64,000 bases of DNA from Effrenium voratum (taxonomy: Eukaryota; Sar; Dinophyceae; Suessiales; Symbiodiniaceae). The notes under the pieces were generated by a model. It searched no databases. It saw nothing but the letters and a program-made list of their open reading frames with translations, and had not been told where the DNA came from. Of the stretch, positions 21,496-32,025 are shown piece after piece. Position 1 is the stretch's first letter; each line of letters opens with the position of its first letter. The position numbers and the translations under genes were made by a program. The stretch spans positions 677,185 through 741,184 of the forward strand of contig CAUJNA010003035.1 of assembly GCA_963377175.1 (NCBI GenBank), in the 5' to 3' direction.

Positions 21496-21612
21496 TATAT
21501 GTATATATATATATATATACATACGAATTCGACCCAAGGCAGGTGTGTGTGTGTGTGTGTGTGTGTGCGTGTGCGTGTGAATATATATATATATGTATAT
21601 ATATATATGGTA
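21496..21612. repeat. Compound (TA)n / (GT)n microsatellite
   Basis: TATATATA at 21500-21520, GTGTGTGT at 21543-21570, and TATATATA again to 21609. Confidence 0.95.
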
Positions 21613-21825
21613 GGACCCCCCCCCCAATACCAAGGTTTTCCTGCTTTCAAATGTACATGTTGCATGTTTTTTTGTATAGAAAGTCGCTTGTTGGAGGAAA
21701 ACCTGGAGTTGAGTTGGGTTCCTGCTAAAGATCAGAACACATGTCTTACTACAAGTGCTTGATCATCGTTATGTGTCATTGGATGAGTATAGATCACATA
21801 ACTGACTGATTTATGATTCAGTGTT

Positions 21826-22008
21826 GGAGTTTATATCCAAGTCTGGTTTATACTCTCGTTGGATTGGGGATGGGGGGGGGTCCGTGGCAACTCTTGAGGG
21901 GTCCCCCCCCCTTCAAGAGTTGCCAGGGAGGGACCCCCCCCCTCCTCATCCAACTGACAGGAGTCCAAGAGTTTAGAGTTTATTAACCAGACTTGGAAGT
22001 TTATAAAC
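21826..22008. mobile_element. Foldback (inverted-repeat) element
   Basis: Outer arms TTTATATCCAAGTCTGGTTTATA and TTTATTAACCAGACTTGGAAG pair as inverted repeats. The middle is a GC-rich hairpin: GGCAACTCTTGAGGGG with CCCTTCAAGAGTTGCC, between GGGGGGGTCC and GGACCCCCCC. It is larger and more GC-extreme than the MITE families here, and I saw no second copy in the window. Confidence 0.7.
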
Positions 22009-23110
22009 TAAATTTGCGGGGAATGCTGAGCCTACACGAATTGAGACCATTTCAATGCACAATTTCAATCTGTTTAATGAACATCTACTGACTCGGGCAA
22101 ATTCAAGTCTATCCCATTCCCGTGCTAATAACCACAATGGACTGGTATCTCGAGAGCATCAAAGCGGATCCTGAGCAGATCAATCTAGAATCAGGAGATT
22201 TGAGCCTCCGAAATATCAAATGTGCATTCCTTTGCAAATAAGATGTTACTTCAAATTGAATTGACATTTTGACTGGAATTTAGTAAGGCCATAGTTCATG
22301 TGAAAATCTATATTCCATTAGAATTTAAATAAGAATCCCTTTCCAAATCGGAGTTAAAGGCAATTATTCAATTGGCCTCTGAACATCATTTCAAATAGGA
22401 GCTCATTCCCAAATGTATTTAGATTAAATGTGGCTTAAACAACTGTGGTATTTGTTTTCATGACGAAACCAGTCCAACCAGAACTTAGGTTTAAAATGGA
22501 GTTTGAAAATGCGCTCCCTTGCAAACATTGCTTTAATTAAATGTCAATTGAAATGTTAAGTACAATCTAGTAAGGACAAGGTTTTGCATTGCTATTCATT
22601 ATTCTTGTTGGTCCGCATTTTCTGTCTGTTTTGTTCTTTTTGGGCCTGTGCAAGTCTCAGAGCTTTCATCTTCTTCAGGTTCTGTTTTTTGGGCTGAGAA
22701 GGGGCGTAGGCCCAGAAAATGTGACGAAGCGGGTGGCCCACTTTGGCATTTCAGAAATGTTGGTTTGGTTCACACAACCATGAAGGCAGGATTTCACCAA
22801 ACGTGCTCAAATGAGGTTGGGTCAACATACTTGGTATAGCAACCATTTGAGAATCAATTGGACATGGAACAAATGATTGGTACGGTCATCAGCCCCCCTA
22901 CCGTTGGCCTCAGGTTCCTGACTGGCATTTTATGGGGCTCAAGCTGCAAAAAACAGATTGTGTTGCTTTACTACGTGTGCTCGAAACCAGTGTAAACATC
23001 AAAGTTTCCAATCAAAACCATGCTTGAAGCCGAACACAAGCCGTCTTGGACTTATTGCCTTTTTCAATCTTCAAAAGACGAAACACCTGCTACCGTAAAG
23101 AAGGTGACAA
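22009..23110. other. AT-rich island of unknown nature
   Basis: About 1.1 kb with clearly lower G+C than either side. It is full of AATTTGAATTG, AAATGTGG and TTCCAAAT motifs, without tandem structure and without an open frame over 70 codons. It borders the foldback element. No exon is seen. It may be an old insertion of a different repeat class. Confidence 0.45.
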
Positions 23111-23511
23111 ATCATCAACAACACCTTATGTTGCAGCGCTTTCAGTCATGTGGAGAAAGAGGAAGTGCAGAGCAAATATGAAGTGAGAATCGCAGGGAAG
23201 CAGCTTTGTGTCCCAACAGGAATGGTTGTGCTGTCCTGCAACGCTGGTGCAAGAGTTCGGAATACGAATCGCAGCAACGCATAGGCTGGGTTGGAGAACT
23301 TGTGACTTGAGCCAAACGTGGCCACCACTTGTATATGTTACAAACATACATGTCGCTGTGGTACTATTCGCAAAAACAACAGCAATGAGTTCATAAACTG
23401 TCCAACTGGTTGCTGGAAGTTACCTCTTCATCTGGCCTGCAAAGCATCCATCATTTGCCCCACAAGTCAAATACAACAAAAACCTTGGTATTGGGAGGGG
23501 GTCTTAGCATA

Positions 23512-23583
23512 TATATATATATATGTACATACGTACGTACGTACGTACGTACGTACGTACGTACGTATGTATGTATGTATGTG
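23512..23583. repeat. (TA)n/(CGTA)n/(TGTA)n microsatellite
   Basis: ATATAT, then about nine ACGT units, then ATGT units. It creates YVRTYVRTYV strings in translation and lengthens the spurious 411-codon plus frame that runs to 24.55 kb. Confidence 0.95.
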
Positions 23584-23984
23584 GTACCCCTGCTTTTCAG
23601 GGACCTACCTTGTGTCAGAAATTCAATGGTATTTGCAGTGGCAGTTGTCCTTCCCTTTTGGTCAACCTCGCCAAGGGCTCCCTCGCAAAAAAGACACACA
23701 CCCACACATGAATATGAAAAAAACCAGCCGAAACCAACACCGAAATCTCGTGAGCCTGTGCTTTTGTGCATCCGACGAGAGCGTGGCAGGGATCCCCTCC
23801 CCAAACCCCACCCTAACCTCAGGCCTCAACTCACGGCCTCGGAAAAGGGGCGCTCTGGGGTTTGGATCCTGCGGGGAGATTTGGGTTTTGGAAAGGGAAC
23901 ACAAAAGGACACGCCAACTCTCAAAAGACCACCTTTTAAAGGATACCCTCACAAAAAACACGCACGCAAACATACCCAAAACCA

Positions 23985-24019
23985 CCCACACCCACACACA
24001 CACACACACACATACCCAC

Positions 24020-24059
<40 letters not shown>

Positions 24060-24066
24060 CCACACA
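23985..24066. repeat. (CA)n microsatellite
   Basis: Interrupted CACACA run with CCCACA interruptions; stop-free in both strands. Confidence 0.95.
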
Positions 24067-25187
24067 CCTTCTCCCTTATAACTTCACCGAAGCAATGCCC
24101 AGGAGCAGTTGGCATCCCAACTTCGGCAGGACATTGGGTCCGGGGCCTCGCACACCAAGGCGCTCCTTGGCTCGCCCGATATGTCCCTCGAATCAGCTTG
24201 GCAGTAGGTATAATCTACTTTTTTTGGAGGCATCCCGCTTCCCACTCATTGGTGGTTTGGATCTGTTTGTTGGTTTTCCGGAGGGGGTTCCCATTCACCC
24301 TCTGCGAAAGCCAGGGGTTCAAATCCAAACCACCGGGCTCCAAACCACCAACCCGCCGGGTTACCGGAGGCATGAAGGTTTAAGAGGCATGGAGGTTTCT
24401 GGGACCCGGTCATGTTTGTTCTTTTCAGAGAGAAAGGGGTTCTGGAGCTACCAGGAGCTCTGGTTGGGGACATGGAGTTCTGGTCAGGGACGTGGAGATC
24501 TGGTTGGGGACATGGAGTTCTGGTCATGTAGTTTCTTTAACAGAGTTTTATAAAACTTCGAAGGGGAGGTTCTGGGTGAAAGTAGTTGCGCGTTTGTCCT
24601 GGATGGTAAGATGGGGCTAAGTCTTTCACCCAAATTTAGAGAGAGAGAGAGAGTCACAAGGGACATGCATCTCCGCAGGGTTATCTACGTAACCTCACCG
24701 CCTTTGGAAAGGGGTCTGATTTCTTTTTTAATCCGTAAGAGGTTCTTATGTCCACCACAGAACAGGTTCACCTCCGAGAGTCACCAAGATGTCTCAGCAT
24801 CCGCCTGTCCGCTGGGAAAGTTGTTCAGAGATGTGGCTATGTGTTTGCCTCTTTCGGTTTCCCTTCAAGCCAACCTTTAAAAGGGTACCCTCCCAAAACC
24901 ACACGATTGCTCAATTTTTGACAGAGCTCAAGTGGCCGGGTCGAGGCTTGCGGGAAGGACTTCGCAATCCACGCCCAACCCGTGGATTTCCTAGCGGCCA
25001 AACGGGCCCCGCCATGTGCAAAAAAATGAAAACCCACCCAACAAAAAAAGAAAAGATATCACCGGTCTGTGCACTGGGCTCGGGTGGGCTTCTTCCCACA
25101 CCCCGCCGCTGGTCGCAAGCGACTTCCCCTGCCAAGGCGCAGCGGGATGCACCGGTCGCTGCCTGGCTTGAGGCGGTCACTTTCCCA

Positions 25188-25421
25188 TACCGTGGATGGT
25201 GGCAACGTCCAATGCGCACCTAAGAAACCATGGGTTTTCAGCCATAAGGTTGGTTGGAATTTACCAGGGGTAACTTGCCAAAAAGGGGACCCCCACTGTG
25301 GACAGACGAAATCCTGCACCACCTAAGAAACCATGGTTGAAACCATTGTTGCTTGGTATTTACAGGGGAATCATCGTTTCAAAGTGTCTTAGGTGGCGCA
25401 GGATTCTGTCCATCCACAGTA
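25188..25421. mobile_element. MITE-like element, family A (half copy plus full copy 2)
   Basis: A left half (TACCGTGGATGGTGGCAACG ... AAGAAACCATGGG) is followed after about 50 bp by a complete copy that starts at about 25294 (CACTGTGGACAGACGAAATC) and ends ATTCTGTCCATCCACAGTA. A nested or tandem insertion is the simplest reading. Confidence 0.8.
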
Positions 25422-25659
25422 GGGATCCTTCTTGCCAATCAAGGGAACAAATCGGGCAGGGCAGCTGTTTTTAAAGCAGCTGCGCTGCTTCGGTGCAGCA
25501 AAGCCCTGAAAAGCCGTGAGGCCATGCGCCCAGATCAGCTTGAGGTGTGAGAGGCCGGCTGGAAAAAGGCTCTGTTTTTCGCAGCCACCCACTACAGCAA
25601 AGTAGACAAAGTAGAACCAACAGCTAGAAGTCTAAAAACGGGTCAAGAACCGCGACGCA

Positions 25660-25752
25660 CCCTGCCACCCGCCACCCCCCAAACCCCCACCCCAAACCCC
25701 CACCCCAAACCCCCACCCCCCCCGCCCACCCCACCCCCACCCCCCCTCCGCA
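25660..25752. repeat. C-rich tandem CCCCAAACCCC
   Basis: Repeated ACCCCAAACCCCC and CCCACC units on the donor side of gene M exon 3; G-rich on the transcribed (minus) sense, so possibly quadruplex-forming in RNA. Confidence 0.8.
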
Positions 25753-25769
25753 GTCGCGCCTGACCACGC

Positions 25770-25865
25770 CTCCTGAAAGGCTGGGCTCAGCAAGGGGCCC
25801 TCCGCGATGCACACGAAGCGCATGCCCAGGAATCGCTGCTCCTCGTCGCTCTCCAGGTTGATCCT
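25770..25865 (-). CDS. Gene M exon 3
   Basis: Thirty-two codons, over 90% with G/C at the third position. Reads INLESDEEQRFLGMRFVCIA then EGPLLSPAFQE. The stretch is mostly soluble: an acidic start, then a hydrophobic core that may be a short strand or re-entrant part. Acceptor AAACGAAG|A is weak; GC donor CAGGAG|GCGTGG. Phase 0 at both ends. On the plus strand there is a good-looking acceptor and donor around the same place, but that frame has only about 35% third-position G/C, so minus is clear. Confidence 0.82.
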
Positions 25866-25879
25866 CTTCGTTTTCCGGG

Positions 25880-25995
25880 AAAGGTTGGTTGGTTTGGTTG
25901 GTTTGGTTGGTGGGTGGGTGGTTGGTTGGTTGGTTGGTTGGTTGGGAGGGCGGGCGGGTGGGTGGGTGGATGGGTGGGTGGGTGGTTTGTTGCCT
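25880..25995. repeat. (GGTT)n/(GGTG)n microsatellite
   Basis: Runs of TTGGTTGGTT and GGTGGGTGGG on the acceptor side of gene M exon 3. Confidence 0.92.
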
Positions 25996-26474
25996 TGGTT
26001 GGTTGCCTTGCGGTGTGTCTCAAGGGATCCAACCCCAAATGCATGGCATGTCCCTTTGGCTTCGCGAAAAGAAGCAACCCCGAAAGCGTGGCACCCTCAA
26101 AAAAGACACTCCCGTCTCTAATCTCCAGATTGGATGGTTCCCTGTTCCCTTCAAAACCACGATCCTGTAATTTGAAAAATGTAGCAAGGAAGCTCACTTT
26201 GAAATGGGGCAATGTTTGCCAACTAAGGGGAATATGGGGGTCCAGAAAGCTAAGAACCTGTGGCCTTTGTAGGTATATGCCTCTGGGGTTTTACTATTGG
26301 TTTCCTGGGCACCTACTTTCTGGCAACATCTACTGGGATGATTTGTCCCATTCGATCGATCAAAGCGATCAGCACCTTCAGGCGATTGGAACCTTTTAAC
26401 CATTCGCCCTGGGAACTGAACTCATCTTTGTTTTCAGGTATCGTACCGGGTCCCCCAATGTGAGTCGGTCCCCC

Positions 26475-26600
26475 CCCCCCAAAAAAAAAAAAGCCGAGCC
26501 TCAAAAGACTCAAACAAACAAAAAACGGGAAACAAAAAGAGAAGAAGAAGAAAGAAAAAACGAGCCTCCAAAAACCCACCCAAAATTCCACCACCGAACC
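26475..26600. repeat. A-rich/purine-rich intron tract
   Basis: Poly-A and AAAC/GAAG-rich tract on the plus strand, so U-rich in the minus-sense intron downstream of gene M exon 2. Confidence 0.6.
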
Positions 26601-26658
26601 CCCGAAAAACAAAACCCGACCGCGCGCGGAGGGAGCCCCCTGCGCCCCCTGCGCCCGC

Positions 26659-26732
26659 AGTCCAGCTGAGGTGTTCCAGCAACGTCCCGCGCGCCAGGCC
26701 ACCCACCAGTGAGGCCATGCTCAACACCATAC
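26659..26732 (-). CDS. Gene M exon 2: first membrane segment, second half
   Basis: Reads MVLSMASLVGGLARGTLL then EHLSWT. Joined to exon 1 through a split glycine it forms one continuous hydrophobic helix. Acceptor CAAGTCGCCAG|G; GC donor TGGACT|GCGGGC chosen because it gives phase 0 for exon 3. G/C at nearly all third positions. The methionines are internal, not starts. Confidence 0.75.
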
Positions 26733-27110
26733 CTGGCGACTTGCGTCGATTCTAAACTCCGGAAAGCGGGGCAAAGGGCGAGGGAGGGGTTTAGCATCTC
26801 ACAAATCCGCAGTTCGTGGAGCCCAATGCTTGAAGATAGCCCACAACTGAACCTGCCACGAAAGCTCGCGGAGCTTCCGGAAAGGGGGAAACGGACGGGT
26901 CCTTCTTTGAGGCCACCCACTGACCCACTTCTCTGATTTTTTTTGGGGGGAAACCCAGAGACACCCAGAAAACGGGGATTTGAACGAAAAACCCTCCCTC
27001 AAAGGGCCTTTTTGTTTCCGAAAAACCCTCCCTCAAAACGACCCATACAGAGGAACTCCCTCCCCCACCCCACCGCCCCCAACCGCCCCCAACCGCCCCC
27101 CCGCCCTCGC

Positions 27111-27174
27111 CTGCGATCACCAGCAGCCCCGAGGTGCAGAGCACCTCGCAGCGGTGCTGCTCCAAGAAGGGCAC
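27111..27174 (-). CDS. Gene M exon 1 (first found)
   Basis: Reads VPFLEQHRCEVLCTSGLLV then IA, with a glycine shared with exon 2. Acceptor ACTCTGCAG|G; GC donor ATCGCAG|GCGAGG. The same CGCAG|G text recurs at the exon 2 acceptor (CGCCAG|G). The plus strand is also G/C-biased here and is followed by a T-rich tract, so strand choice depends on the in-phase join that rebuilds a membrane helix. The upstream part, including the start codon, is not found. Confidence 0.7.
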
Positions 27175-27180
27175 CTGCAG

Positions 27181-27298
27181 AGTTTCTTTGTTTTGTTTGT
27201 TTTTCTTTGTTTTTTTCTTGTTTCTTTGTTTTTGTTTGTTTTTGTTTTTTGTTTTTTGTTTTTCTTGTTTGTTTTGTTTTTTTTTCCTTCTTCCTTCG
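27181..27298. repeat. T-rich TTTGTTTTG tract
   Basis: About 118 bases of T and G with a few C, ending CCTTCTTCCTTCGCAG on the plus strand. It could serve as a plus-strand polypyrimidine tract, but no plus exon with codon bias follows. Confidence 0.7.
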
Positions 27299-27460
27299 CA
27301 GCCCCGTGCCTCGAACGCGTGCGACCAGCCCAGCCGCGATTTATTCATGCGACCAGCCGACAAATGGCCCGAACGCGACCTATGCCCAAAACCCGGTGGC
27401 ATGCGACCAGCCTAAAAATGCCTCGCCCCATGCCCAAAACCCGTGGCTTTCGTGCGACCA
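27299..27460. repeat. Degenerate GCGACCAGCC tandem repeat
   Basis: Four or five copies of a ~40-bp unit GCGACCAGCC...AAATGCC...CCCAAAACCCG. Confidence 0.6.
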
Positions 27461-29070
27461 AAATGCAAATTAATTTGTCACGGTGCTTGCAGGGTTTTGT
27501 TGGCAGCCAAAAGAAGGGGAGGGGGGAAGGGACTCCAATAAACCCGTTTTGGGAGATTTTTGAGAGGATGCCAAGGATGGCTTCTCGGGGTCATTCTCCC
27601 CATGAGAACCAGCAAGAAGAGGGACTGGGGTGTTGAGGCCCTCGTGAAGACCCTGCATCTGGCATACACGACCAACAGGTACGGTTAGCGCACGTTTAAA
27701 GGATTCACAAGCGACAATTGGGGGTTCCATGCGCTAGCTGATCGTTACTCACCATGCAACCCTCCGTTCTGAATTGGCAAAATCCGGCCCACGCTAAAAG
27801 AGTCGTAAAGTTGCATCCCCCCACCTACGCCCAAGCCATCATCGCCTTCGCAGATTCAACCTGCCTTGTTTGTCCGATGAGTCTGTGTTCAAGTTCAAAA
27901 GATAGCCCTGACCTCGCATGGGATGATCACATATCATTTGGGCCTAAAAATTGGTTGATCGGTCTGGAGGAGGGTCATGATATTTCTCAACACATTGCAC
28001 CAGAAAGACAAAACCCTACTGAATGAATTTGAGTCAGAACAACTGCGAAGGAGAAAGAAAGGTAACTTGACAAAGAAGATTCTGCTCACAAGGACTGTTG
28101 TCATGTACCCCCTGCCTCCAAACCATGTAAGCCACGTATAGCCTGATACTGTTGCTGCTTAGCCAAAAGGGGGTGCAGAAGGAAACCCTTGATAATGGCT
28201 CGAGTCCCAAACATAGACAGCCATAAACATCTCCCTTGATAAACTCATGATCAACCAAAGACTCTTTCGAAGAACTGAGATCAAGGTCTTGTACCCCTGG
28301 GAGTAAACCCAATTTTACTGTGAAACCATACCCGGTGTTGGTATTGTACCAAGTGCACATGGGTTACATAGTTGAAGCCATGAGCGGTATACCCACGTAG
28401 GTACACCACAAACATCCTCTTCTCTCGGGATTGATACCATTTTTTCACAAGGGTCTTAAAAGTCGGTCCTTATTAAAACGGAATGAAACGGCGTGTGCTT
28501 TGGTCACTTTGAGGTGTTCTTTGCAACTTCCCTCTTTCCCCATGCAGGCTTGCGACGAGTCCATGTCCCCAAGAAGAACATCACCAAAGGGATGTGTCAC
28601 TTTGAATTGGCAGAAAAGGCGATGCTTCAAACCACCGCGTTCCTTTCGAGCATCAAACCACCAATGGGTAAACTTGGCAAACCACTAAAAATATCGGGAA
28701 CTAAGCTGAGCAAAACAAACGAGGCGACCACCAACGGCGGAAATATAGGGAGCCCTGTCCTGAGCTGAGCAAAAACCGGCGACAACGGCTCCTCACTTTA
28801 CCGCTCACGCCAAGCGGCCGAGAAGTCTGCCAAGCGCGTCACAAAACGCTGCAAAGGCCTGAGCAAAAGCCCCTTGTTGAAAGAAGTTCAAGCCACTACT
28901 GTTTCAACCTTCTTCCCAAGAACAACTAGAATATGGTTGAAACAATGCTTGCCCCCGGTGTTTCCCCTCCCAACCAACATGCGAGTTGAATGGGTTCCCT
29001 TTAGGAGGATGGCCTTCCAAATGACCGGCTCCAGCTTTGGAAGACTGGAATCCATACATCGAGCAGACCG
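27461..29070. other. Interval upstream of gene M with strand-ambiguous open patches
   Basis: It should contain the missing 5' exons of gene M. Patch 28547-28668 is framed on the plus strand by CTTTCCCCATGCAG|G and ATGG|GTAAAC and reads VHVPKKNITKGMCHFELAEK. The minus strand of the same bases is equally open. Patch 28034-28360 (minus, 108 codons, contains TGYGFTVKLG and DVYGCLCLG) lacks codon bias. None could be linked by phase. Confidence 0.3.
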
Positions 29071-29207
29071 TACCCTGGATGGTTGCGACATCCAATGCGC
29101 GCCACCTAAGAAACCATGGTGGAATCATTGTTTCTTGGTATTTACAGGGGAATCACCATTCCAGGGTTTCTTAGGTGGTGCGAAATGGATTTCGTCCATC
29201 CACAGTA
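29071..29207. mobile_element. MITE-like element, family A (copy 3)
   Basis: TACCCTGGATGGTTGCGACA at the left, TTCGTCCATCCACAGTA at the right, inner CACCTAAGAAACCATGG / TTTCTTAGGTGGTG. Confidence 0.85.
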
Positions 29208-30461
29208 TCACCAGGGTACCGGTTTTGGGGCCGAGTCCTATCGGGTGTCCAGGTTGATCGGTTTCGGTTTTGGGTCCTTCTGGTATGCATATGGTCTGCA
29301 AGCCGAAACGCCAGGCTCTGGGTGCGAATGCTAGCTTGAGACGCTGCAATGTGCGGGACCTCATCGAAAGCGTAAAGTATCTTTGGCTGATTCTCTTTAT
29401 ATATGGGCTGCGGACAAGTTATGTGTTTCATTGTAAGGGGAAATGGTGGTTGTCCCGCGTGTCCTCGCCAAAACCAACAGCAAACAGTAGACTACCAAAA
29501 TATGTCCAGTGATCAATCTGGAGCTAGGGCCACACAACTCTCACTCTTTGCCCGGCATACCTGGAACCTGTTTTTTTCTGGAAACCCCAAACCACTTCCT
29601 ATGAATAGACCTGCATGGAAAGTGTTGGTTTGGGAAAGCAACTCCCTGCAAGGCTGTGTTCTCTTTCCTACTCAGCTTGGATCCACGAGTGGAATGTCTA
29701 CATGCGGTGTCAACATGTTTCTCAAAAATCGAGACTCCTGGAGGCTGGAAGCAGCCTTCTTGGTTGCCCTTTAAAACCAAACCAAAAGGGATCCCTCTTT
29801 GGAGGACCGAAACACCCATCCATTGTGACCCGCTTTTGAAGGAAAGTTGTTAAAGGGACTGCATTGAACACCCTTTTTCTGTGGTCCCAGTTGGAGGGGG
29901 TATCCTGGGGTCTCATTCGTGTCAACTTTGGGATTTTGAAATGGAGAACCCTGCTAATTCAAGGCATCCAACTCTGCCTACCCTCTCACCTCCCCATGGA
30001 ACCCGGTAGGTGGTTGCGTCATAGGATCGGAATCTCGGTGCGGGGAAAGGACCTCCTTGGGGGGTCCTTCTCTGAAAGATTGCACAGGGTAAGTAGCTCG
30101 GCAATCCAAAACCTTTCGCCATGAGGGAAAACATGTTTTCTAATGCTACTTTCAACCATCTTCCACTGAAAGCCCAACGGACCAAGAAGCAGGCAACCTG
30201 TCGCAGGGGCGACTTTCCCTGGTATCTGCATTCGTGCAGCACGTTTCACCCTCGCCAGAGACACTCACTTGCTGACGAACGGGATGCAACAGGTTGAACA
30301 ACTCACCATTTTGGGGTCCCCTGCTTGCGATCTAGACCAAGCTCGCGCCAAACTCGAACCAAGCCGCGCAAACCTCCGCCTGTTTCGGGGAAAAAAGGAA
30401 CTGGAGATGGTGTCCTTCCGGTTTCCCTTAGTCAGAACCTGGAATTACAAATTGGAGCAAG

Positions 30462-30578
30462 CTAGAAAGTCATGTCGTTCTGGAAATTCCTTTTGTCTTT
30501 CTTGGGCTTCCCGTTGAAACAGTCATAGACATCAGCAGGAATCTCCACCGGACCCTGGCCGAACAAAAGAAAGGGAAC
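30462..30578 (-). CDS. Gene D terminal exon with stop codon
   Basis: Acceptor AGCTCTACAG|G in phase 0, then 38 codons and TAG: VPFLLFGQGPVEIPADVYD then CFNGKPKKDKRNFQNDMTF. The end is basic and polar. It follows the preceding exon in phase 0. Codon bias is moderate. It contains no known domain; as the tail after a CSD it may be a low-structure nucleic-acid-binding extension. The frame has no ATG at its start, consistent with an internal or terminal exon. Confidence 0.6.
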   Translation of the reverse strand, partial: VPFLLFGQGPVEIPADVYDCFNGKPKKDKRNFQNDMTF

Positions 30579-30772
30579 CTGTAGAGCTTCCATCTTAAAT
30601 TCGAGGACTTGCAGAGCTTCCCTTCAATTCCTTCCAAAAACGACCTTCCCTTGAAAAAAAAAAGGACTGCGGAATTTCCCCCGTAGAGATTGCCCTTTTC
30701 CCCCCGGGCTTCTTGGACCATCCCGGCGGTCGCCGGAAACCTTCGCGAATTTCCGCGGCGCCTGGGCGCGGC

Positions 30773-30834
30773 GGTGCCGCAGCACCGCAGCTGGCGCTGC
30801 ACCATGAGGCGCGTGGGGGACACCGGCTCCTCGG
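30773..30834 (-). CDS. Gene D penultimate exon
   Basis: Acceptor ACACGCGCAG|CC in phase 1; reads EEPVSPTRLMVQRQLRCCGT with nearly all third positions G/C. A GC donor at ACC|GCCGCG gives phase 0 into the terminal exon; CCCAG|GCGCC 12 bases on would give phase 2 and a less natural continuation. The basic segment RLMVQRQLR may help nucleic-acid binding. No domain is recognised. Confidence 0.65.
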
Positions 30835-31609
30835 CTGCGCGTGTTATTCTAGGGGTTGAGGCCAGAACTCCATAAAAAGCCTTCATTTAGAAACCAAGGC
30901 AAGGTGAGGGCGGTGGAATCCTACGATTTTTGGGTGTGCTGGTTTTCAGGCTACCCTTGTTTCTACGGGTTGATTCCTTGCCCATTCTGTTCAACCATCG
31001 TTCTTGTCAAAAACCGACCGCTGGTTTTTTGGGGTGTTGGGTGGTTTTTTAGAAAGAAATTCGGATGCCTGGAACCCCTAGAGTTCCAGGCTCGTCTTTT
31101 TTGGGAGCCCCAAACTGGCGCAACGGCGTTCTTTTCCCGAATTGGGCTCCCTCTATGGGTGTGTCTTTTTTTTGGGGGGGACTCCTCAAAATGGTGGGCT
31201 TCATGGTGGTGTCTCCTTAAAACCACAAAAAAGGGGCGACCAACTCCAGAAAATCAGGCCTTTTGCCTTTTTCGTGGTACACATCACCTGTCTGTCAAAA
31301 ACCCAAGAATGGCTGCCCTGTTTTTTTGGTCCAGTTCACCAGAGGAAAACCTGAACAACCGTTTACTCCCCTGCAAACTAGCATGGAACCCAATGTTAGG
31401 TCCCTCAACAGGAGATTGCTCTCTTTCTTTTAGTGTCTTTTCAGGTTTCATCTGAATCTAAGCAGGGTAATTGGTACCTATGCCCAGTGGCCATGGGAAC
31501 AAAGGGGCATCCAATTTGGTCTTCAAAGGAGACTTTGTACCCAAAGAAAGAAAAAGGGGCACCACTGGGCAACAGAGGGTTGATCAGGAAGCGCTTGCCT
31601 TTGCAAGTG

Positions 31610-31630
31610 GACACACACACACACACACGC
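31610..31630. repeat. (CA)n microsatellite
   Basis: About ten CA units. Confidence 0.9.
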
Positions 31631-31893
31631 ACACTTCGATGTCGCAACCTTCTCGGCTCCTTGGCTCGGCCCTTCATCAGCATCGGCGTGTGCCCGGTCT
31701 GACAAAATCCATTTGAAACGTTCCGTGCGAAACCTCAATGTACTTAGGCTCGCAAAAATACGTCCCCTTGAAGCAACACCCCGCCAAAAGGAAACACACA
31801 CGCTCAAAAAGCTGATGTTGAGGCACTCACGAAGGCCTGCCGTGACACTGCTGATCCGAGGCAAGAAGAGAACCCGTCAACGAAGTAACCGAC

Positions 31894-31966
31894 CTGAGGG
31901 TCTCCGTGTCGTCAAGTCCCTTGCTTGACACGGCTCGCCGGCTCGCCCATTCACGCCGGGGAAGAT
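31894..31966 (-). CDS. Gene D exon: C-terminal strand of CSD 3
   Basis: Reads IFPGVNGRAGEPCQARDL then TTRRPS. F..VN...GEP.QARDL parallels the F.LELN..GKPQARD edge of CSD 1 in gene C. GT donor CCCTCAG|GTCGG in phase 1 agrees with the next exon (A-EEPVSP). The acceptor is taken at TCTGATGAG|A (phase 0); the frame is open for some 60 codons further upstream, so the start is the weak point. Confidence 0.55.
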
Positions 31967-32025
31967 CTCATCAGAGAGCCACAGTGCCCTCTTGCAGTCG
32001 TTCATCCGCAAGGATTCCGCAGTAG

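Larger units (their letters stand above)
15223..27174 (-). other. Gene M locus: unrecognised multi-pass membrane protein
   Basis: Nine minus-strand exons (64, 74, 96, 88, 96, 96, 40, 73 and 47 nt) whose phases agree throughout, about 224 codons. Hydrophobic segments are GLLVIAGMVLSMASLVGGL (exons 1-2), STVALLLPILIST (4), CTLVFAGLLGGLARLG (5), NLFIMGIYYVTCISTL (6) and CVLLATIFKL-SAAFLNLAL (7-8). That suggests about five membrane spans with basic loops (RLGARLKR, YRGFRWRMRGK). I do not recognise the family. Introns are 0.35-4.4 kb and full of repeats. Donors are mostly GC. Several junctions have the same few bases on both sides of the intron (CCAG|GC, AAGCGAG). The N terminus and 3' end are missing. 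Confidence 0.75.

Noticed and set aside
23318..24553. A 411-codon plus-strand frame
   Set aside because: It runs through (CGTA)n and (CA)n microsatellites and dispersed repeat text; no codon bias, no domain.
25752..25855. Plus-strand exon with excellent acceptor (CCCCCTCCGCAG) and donor (CTCTCCAG|GTTGAT)
   Set aside because: The only open plus frame has about 35% G/C at third positions, against over 90% on the minus strand, which gives the better protein.
28034..28360. Minus frame with TGYGFTV and KGDVYG as a possible CSD
   Set aside because: The spacing between the two motifs is far too long for a CSD, no splice sites divide it, and codon bias is absent.
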